18,012 nt of DNA, taken from assembly GCA_964420125.1 (NCBI GenBank), contig CAYQQQ010000040.1, positions 1-18,012 on the forward strand, in the 5' to 3' direction. The DNA comes from CAYQQQ01 sp964420125. GTDB lineage: Bacteria > Actinomycetota > Acidimicrobiia > Acidimicrobiales > Microtrichaceae. The notes beneath the pieces were generated by a model. It had not been told where the DNA came from. It ran no database searches and worked only from the letters and a program-made list of their open reading frames with translations. Positions 12,408-18,012 of this stretch are shown here, piece by piece (position 1 is the stretch's first letter; each line of letters starts with the position of its first letter). A program made the translations under genes and the position numbers.

Positions 12408-14159
12408 TCAGAGGGTGACCGAGTTGGACACCGAACCGGCTGCACCGGCCGAGCCGCTCACGCCGGTGGTGCCACCGGCACCACCGGCACCACCGGCGCC
12501 ACCGGAGTAGGTCGGCGTGCCGGTCGGGCTGGAGCCGTTCAGCACCATGCCGATCGACGGGCCACCGGCCCCACCGCCGCCGCCACCGGCGTGGCCGCCG
12601 CGGCCGCCCGCTCCGCCGCTACCGCCCGCACCGCCGTTGCCGGTCTGCGTCGGACAGGTGCCCCACGGATAGCCGGAATAGCCGGTGTTGTCGTTGCACA
12701 GACCCATGCCGCCTGCACCACCGGCACCGCCAGGCTGGCCGAGGCCGCCGGAACCGCCGGCACCACCAGCACCACCGGTGCCCCGGTTGACCTGGATCGC
12801 CGTGAGGTTGGGGCTGGAGCCCACCAACATGAGGGTGATGGACGCACGACCCGAGGTGCCCCCAGCACCGGCCGCCGGCGCACGAACACCGCCCTCACCG
12901 CCGCCGCCGCCGCCAGCGCCGTAGTCGTCGGTGCCCTCATCGGACCCACCGCCGCCACCGCCGCCACCGCCGCCCTTGCCGTCGGTGCCGAGGGAGCCGC
13001 CGCCGCCGCTGCCACCGGTCCAGATCCAGAGACCGGCGCTGACCGCACCGGTACCCGAAGCGCCGCCGGAACCGCCGACGCCGTCACTGACCGCGCCTGC
13101 GGCCCCACTGCCGCCGGGTGAGGCGTTGCCCGAACCGGCCATCGCTCCGCCAGAGCCAGCAGCAGCGCCGCCGCCGCCGGCAGCACCGCCGAGCCCGTTC
13201 GTGGCGTCGTAGCTGATCTCCCACGGCCACCCGAAGCACTTGGTGTCCATCTTCCCACCATCACCACCGGCACCGCCGGCACGGCTGCCCGAGCCAACAC
13301 CGGCGCCGGCGAGTTTGCGGGTGGAATCGTCGCACACCTCGAGGTGCTCCTCGGAGTTCTGGCCCGCGTTGCCGCTGGTCGCGGCGCTCTGCGAAGCACT
13401 CGCGCCGGCGCTGCCGACCGAGCCGGCGCCGCCGGTGCCACCGTTGATGATCAGCGAGTCGAGCGTCAGCGCCGAGGAGCTGTCCTTCACATAGGCGGTG
13501 TAGCTCACCTCACCAGCCGAGGCAGCGCCGCCCTGCAGGGTGAGATCGGCCACCTTGGTGGTGCTGGAGATGCCGTCGGCGATCATGGCCACCGGGCCCT
13601 GGGTCGTGGCGTCGTAAGAGGCGTTGACCGTGCCCGTGGTGGTGCCGGTGGCGTTCACGCCCCGAAGCCAGTTCTGGCCGTAGCCGCCGACGACGTCGAC
13701 GCCGCCGAGGACGTCGAACTTGGCGTAGGTGCCACCGGCCACCAGGACCTTCGGCTTGGAGGTCAATGCCGCCCGGGACTGGCCCTGGTTGATCGAAGCG
13801 CACGGCTCGGTGACCGGGCCGCAGGTGCCGGTGTCGAGGCCGGTGTTGGCGTTCACGAACACCGCGTCGGTGACCACGCCGTCGACCCCGTCGCAGTTCT
13901 GGTCGATGTCGTCGCCGAAGGGATCGGTCGCACCCGGGTTGATGGCCGGATCGGTGTCGTCGCAGTCCGACGATGCCGGATACCCGTCAAGGTCGTTGTC
14001 GGGATCCGTGGTCGTGGTGGTCGTCGTGGTGGTCGTGGTCGTGGTGGTCGTCGTCGTGGTCGTCGTTCCGCCACCACCGGGTGCCGGGGTGACGCACGCC
14101 GCCGCGAGCAACACGATCACGCCCAAGAGCACGGGTAGGACCCGTCGCGCTGTGCGCAT
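12408..14159 (-). CDS. large Gly-rich surface lipoprotein with poly-Thr stalk and MopE-like motif
   Basis: A 583-residue exported protein. Residues 1-22 are a lipoprotein signal (LAAAC, Cys22). Gly27-31 lead into 20 threonines in a row (32-51), probably an extended and perhaps glycosylated stalk. Residues 52-93 (DPDNDLDGYPASSDCDDTD, then PGATDPFGDDIDQNCDG) match the Asp/Cys metal-binding motif of MopE-like proteins. Residues 95-240 (VFVNANTG, PCASINQGQS, VLVAGGTYAKF, VVGGYGQNW) look like the start of a parallel beta-helix. From about 245 to the end the protein is runs of Gly-Gly-Ala with short non-repetitive islands containing Cys (for example LCNDNTGYSGYPWGTCP). A GGGAGAA ribosome site lies 4 nt before the ATG. 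It is likely a surface or matrix protein. It resembles PE_PGRS only in composition. Function unknown. Confidence 0.8.
   Translation of the reverse strand: MRTARRVLPVLLGVIVLLAAACVTPAPGGGGTTTTTTTTTTTTTTTTTTTTDPDNDLDGYPASSDCDDTDPAINPGATDPFGDDIDQNCDGVDGVVTDAVFVNANTGLDTGTCGPVTEPCASINQGQSRAALTSKPKVLVAGGTYAKFDVLGGVDVVGGYGQNWLRGVNATGTTTGTVNASYDATTQGPVAMIADGISSTTKVADLTLQGGAASAGEVSYTAYVKDSSSALTLDSLIINGGTGGAGSVGSAGASASQSAATSGNAGQNSEEHLEVCDDSTRKLAGAGVGSGSRAGGAGGDGGKMDTKCFGWPWEISYDATNGLGGAAGGGGAAAGSGGAMAGSGNASPGGSGAAGAVSDGVGGSGGASGTGAVSAGLWIWTGGSGGGGSLGTDGKGGGGGGGGGGSDEGTDDYGAGGGGGGEGGVRAPAAGAGGTSGRASITLMLVGSSPNLTAIQVNRGTGGAGGAGGSGGLGQPGGAGGAGGMGLCNDNTGYSGYPWGTCPTQTGNGGAGGSGGAGGRGGHAGGGGGGAGGPSIGMVLNGSSPTGTPTYSGGAGGAGGAGGTTGVSGSAGAAGSVSNSVTL
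14007..14066 (-). repeat. 60-bp threonine-codon microsatellite (20 x ACN)
   Basis: Twenty consecutive Thr codons, read as ACG and ACC in irregular order on the minus strand, encode the stalk of the Gly-rich lipoprotein. Slippage in whole codons would change stalk length without breaking the frame. The mix of two codons suggests some stabilisation against slippage. Confidence 0.9.
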
Positions 14160-14238
14160 TGGCTTCTCCCTCGCTTGATCAGCACCGCTGACGCCCGTTG
14201 CCCCAGTCGGCGGTCCGCATCGCCCAGCGAACCCCCGT

Positions 14239-14268
14239 GTTCTACGTCACATCACCACGCTGTGTCAA
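14239..14268 (-). promoter_or_regulatory. sigma70-type promoter of the Gly-rich lipoprotein gene
   Basis: On the minus strand TTGACA (14263-14268), an 18-bp spacer and TAGAAC (14239-14244) form a near-consensus housekeeping promoter, the only clear -35 box I see in the window. The start point would lie near 14231, giving a leader of about 70 nt before the ATG at 14159 that contains the GGGAGAA ribosome site. It lies in the gap after ftsX. Confidence 0.6.
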
Positions 14269-14297
14269 CGATTCGCCACAGGTTTGTCGAACGAGGT

Positions 14298-15194
14298 TCA
14301 GACCCGCAGGAACCTGCCCACGGCGAACCCGGAGCCCACCGCACCGGTGATCGCCCCGATCACGAAGACGATCACGATCGCCTCCACCATGTCGGAGCTC
14401 TCCCAGCGGATCTGGTTGAGCAGCTCGAAGGCCACCTGGTCCACGAAGTTGCGCTTCCACAGGGTGTTGAACGCCAGCGCGCCCCCCGTGGCCAGCAAGG
14501 CCCCCATGAGGCCGTGCACCAGCCCCTCGGCGATGAACGGCATCCGGATGAACCAGTTGCGAGCCCCCACCAGGCGCTGCACCTCGATCTCCCGGCGGCG
14601 GGCGAACACCGCGGTACGGATGGTGTTGAAGATCAACAGCACCGACGCCGCGATCAGCACGCCGCCCACGATCTGCACCCACTGGTTCAGGGTGGTGACG
14701 GAGCGCTCCACCTGGCGGGCGTACTCCGCGGCGTAGGCGACCCGCAGCACGCCGGGCTGGCTGCGGAACGAGTCCCCCAGCGACGAGACGACGTCCGCGT
14801 TGGTCTTCGTGGGTTTCACCCGGAAGCTGGTGGGCAGGTCCTCGGGCTTCACCGAGCTCACCAGGTCGGGCTGCTCCCGGAACAGCTTCTGGAACTCCTC
14901 GAACGTGCGCTCCCGGTCGTAGAAGTCGACCTCCTTGACCTGGGGCGAGTCGTCCAATGCCCGCTCGATGGCCGCGATCTGCTCGTCGGTGGCCGAGGGG
15001 TTCATGTAGATGAACAGCTGCTGCTCGGCCCGAAGGCCCAGGAAGCTGCCCTTGATGCCCTCGCCGATGAGGAAGCTGGCCGCCACCATGGTCAGCGAGA
15101 CCGCCACGGTGAGGATCGCCGCGAAGGTGAGGGTGAAGTTGCGCTTGAGGTTGGAGGCGGTCTCGCGGACCACGTAGTCGAGTCGGATGGCCAC
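14298..15194 (-). CDS. ftsX: cell division protein FtsX
   Basis: A 298-residue membrane partner of FtsE. It has a short cytoplasmic N-terminus (RLDYVVRETASNLKRN), then membrane helix 1 (about 22-44) and an extracellular domain at about 45-168 (FIYMNPSATDEQIAAIERAL, then PEDLPTSFRVKP). Helices 2-4 follow (about 172-195, 216-240 and 268-293), the FtsX-family layout. The loop FARRREIEVQRLVGA after helix 2 is the conserved segment that contacts the ATPase. FtsEX relays ATP hydrolysis to cell-wall hydrolases outside the membrane at division. The GTG start at 15194 lies 7 nt after the ftsE stop, with TGAGGT as ribosome site, so the two are one operon. No wall hydrolase gene follows; the next gene downstream is the Gly-rich lipoprotein with its own promoter. 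Confidence 0.95.
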   Translation of the reverse strand: MAIRLDYVVRETASNLKRNFTLTFAAILTVAVSLTMVAASFLIGEGIKGSFLGLRAEQQLFIYMNPSATDEQIAAIERALDDSPQVKEVDFYDRERTFEEFQKLFREQPDLVSSVKPEDLPTSFRVKPTKTNADVVSSLGDSFRSQPGVLRVAYAAEYARQVERSVTTLNQWVQIVGGVLIAASVLLIFNTIRTAVFARRREIEVQRLVGARNWFIRMPFIAEGLVHGLMGALLATGGALAFNTLWKRNFVDQVAFELLNQIRWESSDMVEAIVIVFVIGAITGAVGSGFAVGRFLRV

Positions 15195-15201
15195 GGCTAC
15201 C

Positions 15202-15879
15202 TCACTCGTACACGCCGCGGGCCTGGTCGCGCACGATGCGGCCCTGGTCGAGCTCGATCACCCGGCGCCGCATCGTGTCCACGATCCCGCGGTCATGGGT
15301 GGCCATGACGACGGTGGTGCCGGTGCGGTTGATGCGGTCGAGCAGCTTCATGATGCCCACCGAGGTGGCAGGATCCAGGTTTCCGGTGGGCTCGTCGGCC
15401 AGGAGGATCAGCGGCCGGTTGACGAACGCCCGGGCGATCGACACCCGCTGCTGCTCGCCACCGGAGAGCTCGTCGGGCATGTTGCGGGCCTTCGGGCCCA
15501 GACCCACCAGCTCGAGGATCTGGGGCACTGCCTCCTTGATCGCGCTGCGAGGCCGGCCGATCGCCTCGAGAGCGAAGGCCACGTTCTCGTAGACGGTCTT
15601 GGTGGGCAGCAGCTTGAAGTCCTGGAAGACCGCACCGACGTTGCGGCGCAGGTCTGGCACCTTGTGGCCCGGAAGGCGGCCGATGTCCTTGCCGGCCACG
15701 AAGATCTCGCCCTTCTCCGGACGCTCCTCGCGGTTGAGCAGGCGGATGAAGGTGGACTTCCCCGACCCGGAGGGCCCCACCAGGAACACGAACTCGCCCT
15801 TGGCGATGTCGACCGAGGCGTCACGCAGGGCGACGTGCTCGCCCTTGTAGACCTTGGTGACGTTCTGGAGCTTGATCAC
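15202..15879 (-). CDS. ftsE: cell division ATP-binding protein FtsE
   Basis: A 225-residue ABC ATPase. It has Walker A GPSGSGKS (35-42), the Q-loop VFQDFKLLP (Gln86), the signature LSGGEQQR (138-145), Walker B LLADEPTGNLD (159-169) and the switch His in MATHD, all intact. Length and the FQDFKLLP segment are typical of FtsE rather than other ABC proteins, and ftsX follows at once. It binds FtsX at the inner face of the membrane and powers septal wall-hydrolase activation. The GTG start at 15879 has GGAAGG 7 nt upstream. A weak TAATGT -10-like box lies at 15933-15938 (minus strand), 54 nt from the start, without a clear -35. It may allow transcription apart from prfB. Confidence 0.96.
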   Translation of the reverse strand: MIKLQNVTKVYKGEHVALRDASVDIAKGEFVFLVGPSGSGKSTFIRLLNREERPEKGEIFVAGKDIGRLPGHKVPDLRRNVGAVFQDFKLLPTKTVYENVAFALEAIGRPRSAIKEAVPQILELVGLGPKARNMPDELSGGEQQRVSIARAFVNRPLILLADEPTGNLDPATSVGIMKLLDRINRTGTTVVMATHDRGIVDTMRRRVIELDQGRIVRDQARGVYE

Positions 15880-16010
15880 AGGCGGACCTTCCGGGCGTCA
15901 CGGTGCGGCGGGGTCGGCCGGCGGCGACGCGGACATTACGAAACGGTGACGATACTCCCACACGACACGCCCGCGGGCGCGCATCCGGACCGCCATTCTG
16001 ACAGCTTCCT

Positions 16011-16036
16011 CGGGAGCGGCGCGAACCGGGCTCCCG
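16011..16036 (-). terminator. hairpin terminator candidate after prfB
   Basis: CGGGAGC and GCTCCCG form a perfect 7-bp stem around a 12-nt loop. On the minus strand it begins 18 nt past the prfB stop (16055). No U-tract follows. The position between prfB and ftsE suggests partial or full separation of the two transcription units. Confidence 0.5.
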
Positions 16037-16054
16037 CTCCTACCGACGCGATCC

Positions 16055-17164
16055 TCAGCCGGCAGCGGCGCCGGCACGCACCCACCGGAGGTAGCCCTCC
16101 ATCAGGGCGTCGAGGTCGCCGTCGAGCACCGCGTCGGGGTTCGACAGCTCCATGCCGCTGCGGAGGTCCTTCACCTGCTGGTAGGGCTGCAGCACGTAGT
16201 TGCGGTCCTGGCTGCCGAAGTCCACCGCTGCGGACTCGCCGGTGATCGAGGCGACCTTCTCGGCCTGCTTGCGGCGCTCCAGCTCCAGGAGCTTGGCCTT
16301 CAACATGGTCATCGCCCGGTCCTTGTTCTGGTGCTGGGATCGCTCGTTCTGACAGGACGTCACGATGCCGGTGGGCAGGTGGGTGATGCGCACCGCCGAG
16401 TCGGTCACGTTGACGTGCTGGCCGCCGGCGCCGGAGGAGCGGTACACGTCGATGCGCAGCTCCTTGTCGTCGATCTCCACGTCGTCGACGTCGTCGAAGA
16501 GCGGGGTGACCTTCACCGAGGCGAAGCTGGTCTGGCGTCGGGCGTTGTTGTCGAACGGGGAGATCCTCACCAGGCGGTGGACCCCGTGCTCGCTGCGCAA
16601 CCAGCCGTAGGCGCTGCGACCCTTCACGATGAACTCCGCCGAGGAGATGCCCGCCTCGTTGCCCTCGTTGACGCTGTCGAGCTCCACGTCGAAGCCGTGG
16701 CGCTCGGCCCAGCGGAGGTACATGCGCAGCAGCATCTCCGCCCAGTCCTGTGCGTCGACACCGCCCGCACCGGAGTTGATCTCCACGATGGCGTCGAGGT
16801 CGTCGTACTCGCCGGTGAACAGGGCCCTGGTCTCCAGTGCGTCGAAGTCCGACTCGAGCCCGTCCAGCTCGCCGGCGATCTCCGGCTCGAGGGACTCGTC
16901 GCCCTCCTCCCTGGCCAGCTCGGCCAAGGTGGCCACGTCGTCGATGCGGGACTCCAGGCGCTCGTAGAGCCCCAGGTCGTCCTCCAGCTCGGCGAACTCC
17001 CGCTGCAGCCCCTGGGCGGCGTCGGGGTCGTCCCACAGGTCCGGCCGGCCGAGCTCTGCCTCCAGCTGGGGCCGGCGCGCACGGAGCTGGTCGACCCGGA
17101 GGTAGACCGCCGCCTCCGTCAGGCGGCCGCGGAGCGACTCCAGGCGCGGTGAGTGGTCCTGCAC
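16055..17164 (-). CDS. prfB: peptide chain release factor 2
   Basis: A 369-residue release factor that recognises UGA and UAA and triggers peptide release on the ribosome. The stop-codon motif is SPF (202-204, in RISPFDNNARRQTSF), which marks RF2 rather than RF1 (PxT). The catalytic loop is GAGGQHVN with GGQ at 247-249. The N-terminal helical domain and the AQDWAEMLLRMYLRWAERHGF segment match RF2. The reading frame is continuous: at the place of the E. coli programmed frameshift (about codon 25) it reads YLRVDQLRA with no internal UGA, so there is no frameshift autoregulation. The GTG start at 17164 has GAGGGAG about 8 nt upstream. The secA stop lies 12 nt before it, so the two are probably cotranscribed. 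Confidence 0.96.
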   Translation of the reverse strand: MQDHSPRLESLRGRLTEAAVYLRVDQLRARRPQLEAELGRPDLWDDPDAAQGLQREFAELEDDLGLYERLESRIDDVATLAELAREEGDESLEPEIAGELDGLESDFDALETRALFTGEYDDLDAIVEINSGAGGVDAQDWAEMLLRMYLRWAERHGFDVELDSVNEGNEAGISSAEFIVKGRSAYGWLRSEHGVHRLVRISPFDNNARRQTSFASVKVTPLFDDVDDVEIDDKELRIDVYRSSGAGGQHVNVTDSAVRITHLPTGIVTSCQNERSQHQNKDRAMTMLKAKLLELERRKQAEKVASITGESAAVDFGSQDRNYVLQPYQQVKDLRSGMELSNPDAVLDGDLDALMEGYLRWVRAGAAAG

Positions 17165-17176
17165 GACGTCGCTCCC

Positions 17177-18012
17177 TCAGGCCCCGTGGCAGAGCTTGAA
17201 CTTCTTGCCGCTCCCGCAGGGGCACGGCGCGTTGCGGGGGGTCTTGTCCCAGTCGCTCTTCACGACCGGCTGCTGCGAGACGGGCTGGTCGGGCTCCACG
17301 CGCTCGGGCGCCGAGGCAGCCGCGGCCTCGGTGGCGGCTCGGGCTGCAGCCGGCACCGGCGCACGGGCAGCCCCGGGCGAGGACGGGTCCTCGGGGGCGG
17401 TGTAGTCGAAGCGCTGAGGGTTGAGCGCCGGCTGGGCGGGCTGCTCGGCCTTCTGCACCCGCATCACGTACTGCACGTACTCCCGCTGGATGGTGTCCAT
17501 CAGCTGGCCGAACATGTCGAAGCCCTCGCGCTGCCACTCCGACAGCGGATCCTTCTGGCCAAGGGCCCGCAGGTTGATGCCGTCCTGGAGGTGGTCCATC
17601 TCCTTGAGGTGCTCCCGCCACCGGGCGTCGATCACCCGCAGCATCACCTGCCGCTCGATCAGGCGCATGTTCTCCGCGCCGAACTCCTCCTCCCGGCCCT
17701 CGTAGTGGGCCACGGCGTCGGCCATGATCCGGTCGTAGAGCTCGTCGGAGCTGGCGGCGCCACCGAGGTCGGCTGGGGTGAGGGTGGTGGGCCAGTACGA
17801 GGCGGTGTCGGCCAGCAGCGACTCCAGGTCCCACTGCTCGGAGTAGTCGCCCTCGCAGTGGGTGGAGAGCAGGTCGTCGACCACGGACGCCAGCGCCTCG
17901 GTCGTCTCGGTCCGCAGGTCGACCCCGTCGAGCACCTCGTCGCGGCGCTTGTAGATCACCTTGCGCTGCTCGTTGAGGACCTCGTCGTACTTGAGGACGT
18001 TCTTGCGGATCT
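17177..18012 (-). CDS. secA: preprotein translocase subunit SecA, C-terminal part (runs off the window)
   Basis: The C-terminal 277 or so residues of the SecA motor, which pushes preproteins through SecYEG. The frame stays open to the window edge, reading RKNVLKYDEVLNEQRKVIYKRRDE, the conserved helical scaffold. It continues through VMLRVIDARWREHLKEMDHL and GINLRALGQKDPLSEWQREGFDMF, the helical scaffold/wing signature. A long Ala/Pro linker leads to the zinc-binding tail NAPCPCGSGKKFKLCHGA with three Cys and one His, the SEC-C motif that binds SecB or the ribosome. The gene's start is outside the window. In secA1/secA2 actinobacteria, the zinc tail and size point to the main SecA (SecA1). It precedes prfB by 12 nt on the same strand. 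Confidence 0.97.
   Translation of the reverse strand, partial: IRKNVLKYDEVLNEQRKVIYKRRDEVLDGVDLRTETTEALASVVDDLLSTHCEGDYSEQWDLESLLADTASYWPTTLTPADLGGAASSDELYDRIMADAVAHYEGREEEFGAENMRLIERQVMLRVIDARWREHLKEMDHLQDGINLRALGQKDPLSEWQREGFDMFGQLMDTIQREYVQYVMRVQKAEQPAQPALNPQRFDYTAPEDPSSPGAARAPVPAAARAATEAAAASAPERVEPDQPVSQQPVVKSDWDKTPRNAPCPCGSGKKFKLCHGA

Noticed and set aside
10712..12418. Arg/Pro-rich frame over the sulfatase-like gene, and the similar one at 15936-17834 over prfB/secA
   Set aside because: Both are alternative frames of well-supported genes and show the Arg/Gly/Pro bias of such shadows.
12408..13450. PE_PGRS assignment for the Gly-rich protein
   Set aside because: There is no PE domain. 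The N-terminus is a lipoprotein signal with a Thr stalk and MopE-like motif, so only the composition is similar.
16055..17164. Possible programmed frameshift in prfB
   Set aside because: The frame is continuous from the GTG at 17164 and no internal UGA lies near codon 25.
1..18012. CRISPR arrays, insertion sequences, integrases or toxin-antitoxin pairs
   Set aside because: I looked on both strands and saw no regularly spaced repeats, transposase or recombinase motifs, or small paired toxin genes.

Overview
The window is high-GC bacterial chromosome with many GTG starts, several genes that lack a Shine-Dalgarno but carry a TANNNT box 6-9 nt before the start (leaderless style), and a secA-prfB-ftsE-ftsX block. 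This suggests an actinobacterium. The lipoprotein and HD/SGNH/sulfatase content would suit the Acidimicrobiia, but that placement is inference.

Left third (1-6570), accessory in character. It opens with the tail of an unidentified gene and a decayed REC-HD response regulator that has lost both its receiver core and its HD core. A metal/envelope-stress module follows: a small SHOCT membrane protein, a GNAT acetyltransferase, a P1B-type metal ATPase with a CPD motif and a cysteine-free HMA domain, a BlaI-type repressor coupled to an M56 (BlaR1-like) membrane protease, and a cupredoxin lipoprotein. Three near-identical 7-3-7 dyads (T[AG]CTACA-NNN-TGTCGTA) lie at the SHOCT/GNAT, ATPase/repressor and cupredoxin promoters. 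They tie the module into one predicted BlaI-type regulon. The repressor has no cysteine, so direct CopY-like metal sensing is unlikely, and the overlapping protease gene is the obvious candidate signal input.

Middle (6765-12317). The tmRNA gene ssrA lies on the minus strand at 6765-7147, with a readable ALAA tag. Above it on the same strand are a lipoprotein, an alkaline-phosphatase-superfamily phosphodiesterase, a PhnZ-like HD oxygenase, a redoxin and an SGNH-hydrolase lipoprotein. The phosphodiesterase/HD/redoxin genes are tightly packed and look like an operon, perhaps acting on organophosphonates or phosphodiesters. A divergent sulfatase-family hydrolase with altered active-site residues follows.

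Right third (12408-18012). A large Gly-rich lipoprotein carries a 20-threonine stalk and a MopE-like metal-binding segment, with a good sigma70-type promoter. It is followed by ftsX, ftsE, prfB (no programmed frameshift) and the C-terminus of secA. In many bacteria ftsEX, smpB and ssrA lie close together. Here ftsX and ssrA are separated by about 7 kb of other genes and smpB is not in the window.
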